A stretch of DNA of 64,000 nt, from contig NZ_CP018870.1 of the NCBI RefSeq assembly GCF_001941845.1, positions 4,532,001-4,596,000 on the forward strand, given 5' to 3'. Source of the DNA: Streptomyces sp. TN58. Lineage in GTDB: Bacteria; Actinomycetota; Actinomycetes; Streptomycetales; Streptomycetaceae. Below are positions 33,791 to 42,120 of the stretch, piece after piece. The position numbers and the translations under genes were made by a program. Below the pieces are notes generated by a model, which worked only from the letters and a program-made list of their open reading frames with translations, did no database searches and was not told the DNA's origin. Position 1 is the first letter of the stretch. Every line of letters begins with the position of its first letter.

Positions 33791-33832
33791 AGGGCGTGCC
33801 GCGAGCCGGACGGGACTCTCGCAACACGTCCT
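33791..33832. repeat. Dispersed palindromic element, degenerate copy 3
   Basis: AGGGCGTGCCGCGAG (33791-33805) pairs imperfectly with CTCGCAACACGTCCT (33818-33832). Read on the minus strand the right arm begins TAGGACGTG, and that TAG is the stop codon of the XRE regulator gene. It is related to the copies at 5155 and 9567. Confidence 0.75.
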
Positions 33833-35099
33833 ACGGCATGAGCACGGCGTGCGGGTCGAGACCGGTGACGTGGCCGGGGGCGCTCAGCTCCCGCCACGTC
33901 TCCATCGCGAGCCGGACGGCTCCGGCCTTCTCGTAGTCGGCGGCCGCCGACCTGAAGTCCTCGGCCGCCGCTTCCTCCTGTCCCGCCGCCCGCCGGGCGC
34001 GGGCCCGGATCACCGTGCAGCGGGCCCGGTCGACGGGGCCCAGCGCGGAGGGGTCCAGCGCGTCGGCGGCAGCGGCCGCCTCGTCCGGGGAGGCGTCCCC
34101 GGACCGTACGACGGCCAGTGCCTCCAGGGCCGCGAGCCAGGTCGCGGCCGGGGGAGCGGAGTCGAGCGCCTGCACCCGGCGGGCCCGCTCCAGCAGCGCC
34201 TGGGCGCTCGCGTCGCCGGTGGCCAGGGCCAGCAGGGCGCGGGCCCGGTCCAGGCGGATGCGCAGCCGGACGTCGTCCGCCCCGCCGAGCAGCTCCTCCG
34301 CCTCGGCCAGCAGGCCGACGGCCTCGCTGCCGCCGCCGAGGTGGCGGGCGCCGGCCGCCGCCCAGAGCGCACACGCGCGCAGCGGCTCGGCCGTGATCGA
34401 GGGCACCTCGGTGAGCAGTGCGTCGCCGAGGCCCTTCGCGCGGTGCCACTCCCCGCTCTCCACGTATGCCGTCAGCAGCACCACCTGGGCCCGGACGTGT
34501 TCGGGCCTGCCCGCGTCGAGGCCGGCGGCGGCGCCGGAGGCCTCCTCCGCGAAGGTGACGGCGTCGGACAGCCGTCCCGTGCGCCGGTGGAGGTCGGCGA
34601 GTTCGATCGCGGCGCGGGCGCGCATGAGCTGCGCGGCGGTGGTGATGGGGTCGTTCAGCAGCTCCAGCAGGACCGCCTCGCGCTCGGCGTCGGCCCCGAG
34701 GCGGTCCAGCACGGTGGCCAGTTCCCAGCGGGCCTCCCAGCGCACCTCGTCGAAGCCGCCGTCGCCGGCCTGCCGCACGACGGTGTCCAGCTGGGAGCGG
34801 GCCTCGGCCCAGTCGCCGGCCAGCTGGCTGGAGCGGGCCGCCACGAGCAGCCCGACCAGCTGGAGCCGGTGGGTGCGCTGCCGGTCCCGGGCCTCGGGCT
34901 CGCACAGCTCCTCCAGCGTGACCCCGAGCCGCCCGGCGATGACCTTGGCCGCCTTGAGGCTGGGGATCCGGTGACCGCTCTCCACCAGCGACACGTAGCT
35001 GGCCGAGACGCCCTCGCCGGCGAGGTCACCCTGGGACAGGCCCTGGATGCGACGGCTTTCCCGGACGCGTTTCCCGAATGCTGGCTGCTCGATCGTCAA
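33831..35099 (-). CDS. XRE-family regulator with TPR-like C-terminus (probable cluster regulator)
   Basis: 422 residues from TTG 35099. Residues ~8-65 form the helix-turn-helix (FGKRVRESRRIQGLSQGDLA, then VSASYVSLVESGHRIPSLKA). The remaining ~350 residues are all-helical, Ala/Arg/Leu-rich repeats (for example AELADLHRRTGRLSDAVTFA-like segments) consistent with TPR arrays that bind a peptide or small ligand, as in RRNPP/SARP-like regulators. It is divergent from an MFS exporter gene and adjacent to the PPTase, so it probably controls the cluster. Its stop codon is supplied by the palindromic element. Confidence 0.85.
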   Translation of the reverse strand: MTIEQPAFGKRVRESRRIQGLSQGDLAGEGVSASYVSLVESGHRIPSLKAAKVIAGRLGVTLEELCEPEARDRQRTHRLQLVGLLVAARSSQLAGDWAEARSQLDTVVRQAGDGGFDEVRWEARWELATVLDRLGADAEREAVLLELLNDPITTAAQLMRARAAIELADLHRRTGRLSDAVTFAEEASGAAAGLDAGRPEHVRAQVVLLTAYVESGEWHRAKGLGDALLTEVPSITAEPLRACALWAAAGARHLGGGSEAVGLLAEAEELLGGADDVRLRIRLDRARALLALATGDASAQALLERARRVQALDSAPPAATWLAALEALAVVRSGDASPDEAAAAADALDPSALGPVDRARCTVIRARARRAAGQEEAAAEDFRSAAADYEKAGAVRLAMETWRELSAPGHVTGLDPHAVLMP

Positions 35100-35267
35100 G
35101 GTTCGGCTCGCTGTGTGGTTGAAGGGCGGATGGATATTACGGAGTGTGACAAAGATTCTACCCGACTGGCCGCGTTACGTAGGGCGGGTCCGTACTCAGG
35201 TACCGATTTTTGCGTATTCTTGGGGTATTCATGTAGTCACATTCGAGTCATGTTAAAGTCAATACTC

Positions 35268-36539
35268 ATGACAATCGATGGACGGCCAGGCCGGCGGCGC
35301 CGGTGGGGCATGTATGTCCTGCTGGGCGCGGTGGCGGTCAGTTCGGCCGGCGAGGCGATGATGGTCGTCGCCGTCCCGTGGTTCGTGCTCCAGACGACCG
35401 GCAGCGTGGCCCAGACCGGAATCCTCGTCGCCCTGGGCGCGGTCGCCTCCGGAGCCGTCGGATTCGTTTCCGGCCCGCTGGTGGACCGCTGGGGATTCCG
35501 CGCCACGGCCGTCCTGTCGTACACGGTCGGCGGTCTCGGGGCGGCGTGCATTCCGGTCATGCACGTGCTGGGGATGCTGGACTTCCCCGTCCTCGCGGCG
35601 CTCGTCGTGGCGGCCAACGTGCTGGACATCCCCGCCTCCGCGGCCGTCACCGGCCTGGTGCCCGAGCTGTCCGCGGACGCCGGCATGCCACTGGAGCGGG
35701 GCAACGCGCTGCTCAGCGGAGTCCACCAGGTGGCGCAGCTGTGCGGGCCGCCGCTGGGCGGAGCCGCCGTCGCCCTGCTCGGGGTCTCCCACGTCCTGCT
35801 CATCGACGCCGCCGCCTGCCTCCTCGCGGCGGCCCTCATCCTCGGCTGCGTCGCCGCCGGCCGGGCCCGCGCCCCGGGCGCGCGGGCCGAGGGGCCCTAC
35901 CTGGCCGAGCTGCGCTCCGGACTGCGCACCCTGCGCGAGCACCGGCTGCTGCGGGCCATGGCGGTGTCCGGGACGGCCTTCAACGGCCTGGACAGCGGAC
36001 TGGCCGGCGTGGTCCTGGTGACCTACGCCTACCAGTACCTGGGCAGCGCGGCGAGCCTGGGCATCCTGCTCACCGCGTTCGGACTGGGCGCGGTGGCCGG
36101 CACGGTGGGCTACGCGGTCGCCGGGCACCGGCTCGGCGCCCGCCGCGTGTACCTCGGCTCGGGCTTCGCGGTGGCCCTGTCGATCGGCGCGCTCGCCGCC
36201 CTGCCCTCCCTCGCCGTCGGCGCCGTACTGCTCGCCCTGCTCGGCGCGTTCGCCGCCCCGGTGGGCCCGGTCCGCACCGGCGTGCTCCAGCGCAGCGTCC
36301 CGCGCGAGCAGTACGGGCGGGTGACCGCCGCGGTCGACACGGCCGGGCTGGTCGCCGTACCGCTCGGCGCCTCGATGACGGTGGTGCTCGTGGGCGCCGT
36401 CGGCCTGCGCCCGGCCATCGCCGCGCTCGCCTGTGCGTATCTGCTGGTGGTCTGCTGCTGCTGGGCCGCCCCCGCACTGCGGGGCATGCAGCCAGGCCGG
36501 CAGCCCGTGACTGCCATGACTGAACTTGACAATCAATGA
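35268..36539 (+). CDS. MFS exporter of the cluster
   Basis: 423 residues from ATG 35268. About 12 transmembrane helices; GPLVDRWGFRATAV follows TM2 (MFS motif A variant) and GHRLGARRVYLGSG marks the second half. There is no clear ribosome-binding site, but TAAAGT (35254-35259) lies 9 bp before the ATG, so a leaderless or near-leaderless transcript is plausible. It starts the rightward arm of the cluster and is divergent from the XRE regulator; export of the product or self-protection is inferred. CGAGTCAT in its promoter region resembles half of the palindromes at 44.8-44.9 kb. Confidence 0.87.
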   Translation: MTIDGRPGRRRRWGMYVLLGAVAVSSAGEAMMVVAVPWFVLQTTGSVAQTGILVALGAVASGAVGFVSGPLVDRWGFRATAVLSYTVGGLGAACIPVMHVLGMLDFPVLAALVVAANVLDIPASAAVTGLVPELSADAGMPLERGNALLSGVHQVAQLCGPPLGGAAVALLGVSHVLLIDAAACLLAAALILGCVAAGRARAPGARAEGPYLAELRSGLRTLREHRLLRAMAVSGTAFNGLDSGLAGVVLVTYAYQYLGSAASLGILLTAFGLGAVAGTVGYAVAGHRLGARRVYLGSGFAVALSIGALAALPSLAVGAVLLALLGAFAAPVGPVRTGVLQRSVPREQYGRVTAAVDTAGLVAVPLGASMTVVLVGAVGLRPAIAALACAYLLVVCCCWAAPALRGMQPGRQPVTAMTELDNQ

Positions 36540-36588
36540 CAAGCGGTTGACGCTGACTCTCCATGGACTCCGCCCCGAGGAGGGATAC

Positions 36589-37830
36589 ATGAGCTCCGCT
36601 CCCGCCTGGCCGACCGCTCTCGACGAGCCGGTGCAGGTCCCCGACCCCGGACGCCTGGAGGCACTCCGCGCCGTCCGGGACTTCCTGGCCGACGACCCCG
36701 GCGCCGTCCACGACCTGCTCTGCGAGATCTCCACCCACCGCGCCGCCGGTTACGAGATCGAGGCGACCATCGCCACGCTGGACGGCGCGCTCGCCGAGTT
36801 CGAAACGTACCGGCCGGGCCGGGTCCCGCGACTGGCGGTCTACATGCCGTCCAACGTCGTCCTGTACTCGTACGCCCTGTACCTGCTGGTGCCCGCCCTC
36901 TTCGCGGACCGGCTGGTCTTCCGCCCCTCCAGCCAGGTCAAGGACCAGATGGGCAGGCTGCACGAACTGCTCGCCGCGCGCCACGGGCTGCCGATCGAAC
37001 TGACCAACGCCAGCCAGCGCGAGTTCCTGCGCGAGCACGTCCAGCCGGCCGACGTCGTCGTCTTCACCGGCGCCTACCGCAACGCCGAGCAGATCAGGCC
37101 CCAACTGGCTCCCGGCCGGCTGTTCCTGTTCCTCGGCTCCGGCGTCAACCCCTTCGTCGTCGCCCCGGGCGCCGACCTCGGGAAGGCGGCCCGCGACGCC
37201 GTGGAGATCCGGATGCACAACGCCGGCCAGGACTGCCTGGGCCCTGACCTGTTCTGCGTCCAAGAGGACCTGCTCGACGAGTTCCTCGACCTCCTCGTCA
37301 CCGAGCTCAAGGCCCTGCGCTACGGGCCCTACACCGACCCGGACGCCGACTACGGGCCCGTCTTCTACGACGGCGCGCTGGAGGAGGCCGCCCAGTACCT
37401 GGCCCGCAACCGCCGCGGCATCGTCCACGGCGGCCACGTCGACTTCCGCGAGCGGCGGATGGAGCCCACCGTCGTCCTCGGCGAGGAGGTGACCCCGCGC
37501 ACGCCCGTGCCGGAGTTCTTCGCGCCGGTCTTCAACGTCGTCGGCTACCGCGACCCGGAGACCCTGGCGGCCACGCTCACCACCGCGGTGTTCACCGAAC
37601 GCGCCCTCGGGTCGAGCGTCTACGGCGACGCCCCCGCCCTGGTCGAAGCGCTGCGCCGGCGCACCACCGTCACCGTCGACACCACGCTGCTGTCCATCGA
37701 CGACGGCAACGCGCCCTTCGGCGGATACGGGCGGATGGCCAACTACATCACCGACGGCACGCAGATGTGGACCGAGCCGGTCCTCGTCTCCAAGGCCGTC
37801 GCCGAGCACCTTCCGGCGGCCGGCCGATGA
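36589..37830 (+). CDS. Aldehyde-dehydrogenase-fold enzyme, possibly CoA-acylating or acyl-reductase type
   Basis: 413 residues from ATG 36589 (GAGGGA 6 bp upstream). It has an ALDH nucleotide-binding half and the nucleophilic Cys216 in HNAGQDCLGPDLF. The motif that normally carries the general-base Glu (ELGG) is FLGSGVNP here, so the deacylating Glu is absent, as in CoA-acylating aldehyde dehydrogenases and LuxC-type acyl reductases. It overlaps the next TPP-enzyme gene by 4 bp, indicating coupled expression; the pair could convert a 2-oxo acid to an aldehyde and then to an acyl (thio)ester. Substrate and direction are inferred only. Confidence 0.8.
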   Translation: MSSAPAWPTALDEPVQVPDPGRLEALRAVRDFLADDPGAVHDLLCEISTHRAAGYEIEATIATLDGALAEFETYRPGRVPRLAVYMPSNVVLYSYALYLLVPALFADRLVFRPSSQVKDQMGRLHELLAARHGLPIELTNASQREFLREHVQPADVVVFTGAYRNAEQIRPQLAPGRLFLFLGSGVNPFVVAPGADLGKAARDAVEIRMHNAGQDCLGPDLFCVQEDLLDEFLDLLVTELKALRYGPYTDPDADYGPVFYDGALEEAAQYLARNRRGIVHGGHVDFRERRMEPTVVLGEEVTPRTPVPEFFAPVFNVVGYRDPETLAATLTTAVFTERALGSSVYGDAPALVEALRRRTTVTVDTTLLSIDDGNAPFGGYGRMANYITDGTQMWTEPVLVSKAVAEHLPAAGR

Positions 37831-39551
37831 CCGACGTGACGTACCCGAGCGCCTGGCACGCCGTCGCCGACCACCTCCACCACCTCGGCACCGCCACCGT
37901 CTTCGGCCTGCCCGGCGACGACATGGACCTGCTGGGCGCCCTGGAAGGCACCGACACCCGCTTCGTCCTCTGCCGCGACCAGCGCAACGCCCTCTTCATG
38001 GCGACCGGTTACGCCCTCGCCTCCGGGCGGCCCGGCATCTGCGCGGTCGGCAAGGGCCCGGCCCTGACCAACACCCTCACCGGGGTGCTGGAGGCGGCCT
38101 CCGCGGCCGCACCCGTCGTCCTCCTCGCCGGGGGCACCGCCCTGGACCGGCTGGGCACGGGGGCGTTCCAGGAACTCGACCAGCTCGCCGCGGTCCGCCC
38201 GTACGTCAAGTGGGCGGTCCGGGTGGACCACGCCGACCGGCTGCCGGGGGTACTGGAGAAGGCCGTCGCCGTCGCCGTCAACGGCACGCCCGGCCCCGTG
38301 TACGTCGAGATCGCGGAGCAGGCGGCCGGGCAGCCGGTCACCCGCACCGGTCCCTGGCGGCCGGCCGCCGCGCAGCGGCTCACCCCGGACCCCGGGGTGC
38401 TGCGGGCCACCGCCGACGCCATCGCCGCGGCCCGGCGGCCCCTGCTGCTGGTGGGCGGCGGCGCCCGCCACCGCAACACCGGCCGGCTACTGGAGGACTT
38501 CGCCGAGCGGATCGGCGCCGGGATCTTCACCACCGCCTCCGGCCGGGGCACGGTCGCCGAGGACCACCCGCTCTTCTGCGGCGTGTCGGGCCTCTACACC
38601 GTGGCACCCGCCGACCGGCTGTGGCGCGAGACCGACCTGGTGATCGCCCTCGGCAGCCGGCTGGAGGAGACGGCGACCTTCGGCTGGCCGGACGCCGCCG
38701 GGCTGCCGGTGATCCAGGTGGTGGCGGGCGAGGAGAGCCTGGTCACCGGAAGGCCGGGCACCGGTGTGCTCGGCGATGTCGCACGGACGGTCGAAGCCTG
38801 GTCGGCGCTGCTGGAGCGGCACGCGGGCGGCACCGCCTGGACGGGACGGGTCAAGGCCGTACGGGAGGAACACGCCGTACGGGCCGCCGAGCGGGCGGCG
38901 GCCGCGGACGAGGCGGCGGCCGCCGCCGGCCCGGACGCGGGCGTACCGGTGGCCCGGGTGCTGGCCGCCCTCGCCGAAGCCGTTCCCGAGACGCGCGTCC
39001 TCGTCCAGGAGAACGGCCTCCAGGACATGTGGTCTTACTTCTACCCCCACTGGAGTTGCGGGGCCCTCGGCGGGTCCGTCGTGCCCAGCGAACAGACCCC
39101 GCTCGGCTTCGGCGCCGCCGCCGCCGTGGGCGTCGCCCTGGCCGAGCCGGGACGGCCCGTGGTGGCCGTGGCCGGCGACGGCGCCTTCAACCTCTTCCGC
39201 TCCGAACTGCCCACCGTCGCCGACGCGGGCGCGGCCGTGCTGTACGTGGTCCTCGACAACGGCGGCTACGGATGGCTGCAGACCAACCTGGACCGGGTGT
39301 CGGGCACCGGCTCGCGGTTCGCCTTCACCGCCGACCGCCCGACCGGCTCCGAGGGCCTGGCCCACGCGTACGGCCTCGGATTCTGGCGGGCCGACAACCC
39401 TGGCGATCTCCACGGCGTCCTCCACAAAGCGTGGCAGCACTGCGCGGAGAACAACACGGCAGGAGTGGTCGAGGTGAGGGTGTCCCTCGCCGACAGCCCC
39501 CCGGGCACCTCGGGGGCGAACGGCGACTTCCCGCTGCGTGAGGACGAATGA
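37827..39551 (+). CDS. Thiamine-diphosphate-dependent enzyme (acetolactate-synthase/2-oxo-acid-decarboxylase family)
   Basis: 574 residues from ATG 37827. The N-terminal PYR domain (~5-170), middle domain (~185-330) and C-terminal PP domain (~380-540) are in the usual order. The TPP/Mg motif is GDGAFN at ~450, followed ~22 residues later by LDNGGYG. The position normally holding the catalytic Glu (RHEQ in the family) is CRDQ, so Asp51 replaces Glu. Coupling to the ALDH-fold gene suggests decarboxylation of a 2-oxo acid to an aldehyde, as AruI does with 2-ketoarginine. That substrate is a hypothesis prompted by the ureohydrolase in the cluster. Confidence 0.85.
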   Translation: MTDVTYPSAWHAVADHLHHLGTATVFGLPGDDMDLLGALEGTDTRFVLCRDQRNALFMATGYALASGRPGICAVGKGPALTNTLTGVLEAASAAAPVVLLAGGTALDRLGTGAFQELDQLAAVRPYVKWAVRVDHADRLPGVLEKAVAVAVNGTPGPVYVEIAEQAAGQPVTRTGPWRPAAAQRLTPDPGVLRATADAIAAARRPLLLVGGGARHRNTGRLLEDFAERIGAGIFTTASGRGTVAEDHPLFCGVSGLYTVAPADRLWRETDLVIALGSRLEETATFGWPDAAGLPVIQVVAGEESLVTGRPGTGVLGDVARTVEAWSALLERHAGGTAWTGRVKAVREEHAVRAAERAAAADEAAAAAGPDAGVPVARVLAALAEAVPETRVLVQENGLQDMWSYFYPHWSCGALGGSVVPSEQTPLGFGAAAAVGVALAEPGRPVVAVAGDGAFNLFRSELPTVADAGAAVLYVVLDNGGYGWLQTNLDRVSGTGSRFAFTADRPTGSEGLAHAYGLGFWRADNPGDLHGVLHKAWQHCAENNTAGVVEVRVSLADSPPGTSGANGDFPLREDE

Positions 39552-39576
39552 ACGACTGCGAGACAAGGATGAGGCA

Positions 39577-40479
39577 ATGGCCGTAGCGCTTTTCTTTCCC
39601 GGGCTCATTCCCACCCGATTCGACGCGATCAGCGAGTTCGTCACCACCAACGACCACGCCAGACGCAGATTCGCCCAGGCGGACGAGGTGTTGGGCTACC
39701 GCCTGGCCGACGCCTACCGCGAGGCGTCCATCTACGACTGGGAGGTGTTCGAGACCGGGTTCATGGCAGTCACCCTCGCCCTCGCCGACTGCGCGCAGGA
39801 CCGCCACGGCGGCCGGCCCGCCGTCTGCGGCGGGCAGAGCTTCGGCGCCTTCATGGCGGCCGTCTGGGCCGGCGCGCTGACCTACCCGGACGCGCTGGAG
39901 CTGATCCGGCGCAGCGTCACCGTCGAGACGGACTACTTCGACTCCCTGGAGGAGCCGCTGGGCTGCCACTTCTTCTACCGGCTTCCGCACGACACGGTGC
40001 GGCGGCTGGTCGAGGAGACCCAGGCCCGCGGGGAGTGGATCGAGCTGTCGGTGGTCCTGGACGAGGAGGTCCACGCGGTGTCCGCGTCGCTGCGCTCCCT
40101 GGAGCGCTTCGAGCAGCGGGTCCGTGAGGAGGGCGGGTTCCCCTTCTACACCATGAACCGCGCCGAGCACTGCTCCGCCGTCTCCGGGCTGCGCGAGCGC
40201 CTGCACGACGAGGTCTACGGCACCGTCCCGTGGAACACCCCCGCGATACCCGTCCTGTCCGACGTCGACGGGCGGCTCCTGACCGATCCCGAGGAGATCA
40301 AGCAGGACCTGCTGGACGGCTGGACGACCCCCGTCCACTGGCAGACCATCCTGCGGGGCCTGCACGCGGCGGCGGTCGACGAGGTGTGGATCCCGGGCCC
40401 GCGCAACATGTTCGCGCGGATCACCAACAAGGCCATCCCCACCCGGGTGATCACGCCCAGGACGGCGCTCGGAGCGTGA
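39577..40479 (+). CDS. ACP S-malonyltransferase (FabD-like)
   Basis: 300 residues from ATG 39577 (AAGGATGAGG upstream). It loads malonyl groups from CoA onto ACP. The nucleophile is Ser88 in GGQSFGAFMAAVWAGAL, and the His is in FPFYTMNRAEHCSAVSG (~194). The family fingerprint GRNQ/arginine region is less obvious, so acyl specificity should be treated as unproven. The gene ends in a GTGA overlap with the MFS gene. It is a second FabD-type gene beyond the primary FAS copy expected elsewhere, which supports a dedicated acyl pathway for the cluster. Confidence 0.88.
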   Translation: MAVALFFPGLIPTRFDAISEFVTTNDHARRRFAQADEVLGYRLADAYREASIYDWEVFETGFMAVTLALADCAQDRHGGRPAVCGGQSFGAFMAAVWAGALTYPDALELIRRSVTVETDYFDSLEEPLGCHFFYRLPHDTVRRLVEETQARGEWIELSVVLDEEVHAVSASLRSLERFEQRVREEGGFPFYTMNRAEHCSAVSGLRERLHDEVYGTVPWNTPAIPVLSDVDGRLLTDPEEIKQDLLDGWTTPVHWQTILRGLHAAAVDEVWIPGPRNMFARITNKAIPTRVITPRTALGA

Positions 40480-42053
40480 GCGCGGAAACGAAGACGCCGA
40501 CGGACCCGGCGGGGCGCCGGGTCCTGTCGGCGGCGGTGTTCGCGAGCGCCCCGGCCGAGGTGCTCGACTTCCTGCTGCCGCTGTGGGCCGGCTCGGCGCT
40601 GAAGGCCGGCGCGTCCGTGGTGGGCGCCCTCATCGCCTTCGAGGCGGTGCTCTCGCTGATCGTGCGCCCCCTGGCCGGAGAACTGGCCGACCGGTACGAC
40701 CAGCGGCGGGTGGCCGCGGCGGGCGCGGCCCTGTACGCCCTCTCGTTCGCCGGGTACGCGCTCGCCGACTCCCTGCTCCTGGCCTTCGCCGCGGCAGGCC
40801 TGGGCGGCGCCGGCGGCGCGCTGTTCTGGGTCGCCCTGCGGGCCTGGACCGGACAGCAGGCGGGGGACGGCGACGGCACCGCCGCGTACGGGAAGCTGCT
40901 CTCCGCCGAGGGCCAAGGTGCCTTCGTGGGCTATCTGGTGGCGTTCTCGCTGCTGGAACGCACCGGATACCCGGCGCTGTTCTGGCTGGGCGCCGCCGCC
41001 TGCGTGCTGGCCGCGGCCCTGCTGCTGCGCGGGCCGCGCGTAGGGCCGGCGCGCCCCGCCGCTGAGGCCGGGGCGCCGGGGGAGGGGCTGCGGCGCGGGG
41101 CGGCGGAGCGGCGGCTGCTGCCGCTGATGGTGGTGTCCGCGGTGACGGCCGCCGCCGAGGCCGGGCTGTGGATGCTGTTGCTGCTGCGGCTTCAGGGGGA
41201 TCTGGGCCTGTCGCCGAACGAGATCGCGCTGGTCTTCGCCCCAGGCTTCGTGGTGTTCGTACTGCTGCCGGAGCACGCCCACCACATCACCGACCGGTTG
41301 GGCCGCACCCCTACCATGATCATCTCGTTCGCGGCGGGCGCGCTGTTCGCGGCAGGGCTGGCGGTCGTCTCCACGCCCCTGGCGATCGCCGCGTTCTGGA
41401 CCGTGGCCGCCGCCTGTTTCGCGGCGCAGATCCCCGTGGAGCAGGCGACGGTGGCCGCCGCGTCGGGCGGCCGGATCGGCCGGGGCATGGGCCTGTACGA
41501 GACCGCGCGCCTGGCCGGGGTGGTGGCCGGCCCGCTGGTGATGGGGGTGCTCTACGAGGAACTGGGCTGGGTCGCCGCGTGCGTGGCGGCCGCGGCCACC
41601 TCCGCGGCGGGGGCGGTCGTGGTGCCGTTCGCGGTCCGCGTCCTGCGCCTGCCGCGGGAGGAGAGCAACGCCCGGACAGCGGCCGGGGCCGGAACGGGGG
41701 CCGGCGCCGTGCCGGAGACATTGCACACGACACAGGACGGAGAAGACATGGACACGAGCAAGCCCGAACCGGCGCAGCCTGCGGCGAAGCCCGCCCTGAG
41801 CCCGAAGGCCCACGCCCGCAAGGAGCGCCGGGACTGGTACATCCACACGGCCGCGTTCGCGCTGGGGCAGCTGGTCCTGTGGGCCCTGGACTCCAGTTGG
41901 CTCGTATGGCAGATCACGGACGGCAGCGTGCCCGACGACCAGCGCGGGCCGCTGGTGTGGTTCGGCCGGATCTGGCTGACCATCTGGGTGATCGACACCA
42001 TCTGGTCGTGGTCCTACACCATCTGGCCGCGGGAGAAGAAGGCGAAGTCGTAG
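40476..42053 (+). CDS. MFS transporter with C-terminal 2TM-domain extension
   Basis: 525 residues from GTG 40476, overlapping fabD by 4 bp. Residues ~15-400 form a 12-helix MFS protein (RPLAGELADRYDQRRVAA is the loop after TM2). After an Ala/Gly linker, residues ~425-525 hold a separate two-helix module (RDWYIHTAAFALGQLVLWAL, then FGRIWLTIWVIDTIWSW), known elsewhere as a free-standing 2TM protein. An internal ATG at 41748 has GGAG 5 bp upstream, so the 2TM part could also be made alone. It is an exporter candidate for the lipopeptide. Confidence 0.85.
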   Translation: MSAETKTPTDPAGRRVLSAAVFASAPAEVLDFLLPLWAGSALKAGASVVGALIAFEAVLSLIVRPLAGELADRYDQRRVAAAGAALYALSFAGYALADSLLLAFAAAGLGGAGGALFWVALRAWTGQQAGDGDGTAAYGKLLSAEGQGAFVGYLVAFSLLERTGYPALFWLGAAACVLAAALLLRGPRVGPARPAAEAGAPGEGLRRGAAERRLLPLMVVSAVTAAAEAGLWMLLLLRLQGDLGLSPNEIALVFAPGFVVFVLLPEHAHHITDRLGRTPTMIISFAAGALFAAGLAVVSTPLAIAAFWTVAAACFAAQIPVEQATVAAASGGRIGRGMGLYETARLAGVVAGPLVMGVLYEELGWVAACVAAAATSAAGAVVVPFAVRVLRLPREESNARTAAGAGTGAGAVPETLHTTQDGEDMDTSKPEPAQPAAKPALSPKAHARKERRDWYIHTAAFALGQLVLWALDSSWLVWQITDGSVPDDQRGPLVWFGRIWLTIWVIDTIWSWSYTIWPREKKAKS

Positions 42054-42078
42054 CCGCGCCGTACGGCGCCGCGCGTCT

Positions 42079-42107
42079 CCGGCCCGGGGCCTGCCGCCCC
42101 GGGCCGG
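42079..42107. terminator. Bidirectional hairpin between MFS and P450 genes
   Basis: Perfect 12-bp stem CCGGCCCGGGGC (42079-42090) and GCCCCGGGCCGG (42096-42107), with a 5-nt loop, between convergent genes. Confidence 0.9.
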
Positions 42108-42120
42108 CGGCCGTCCGGGG

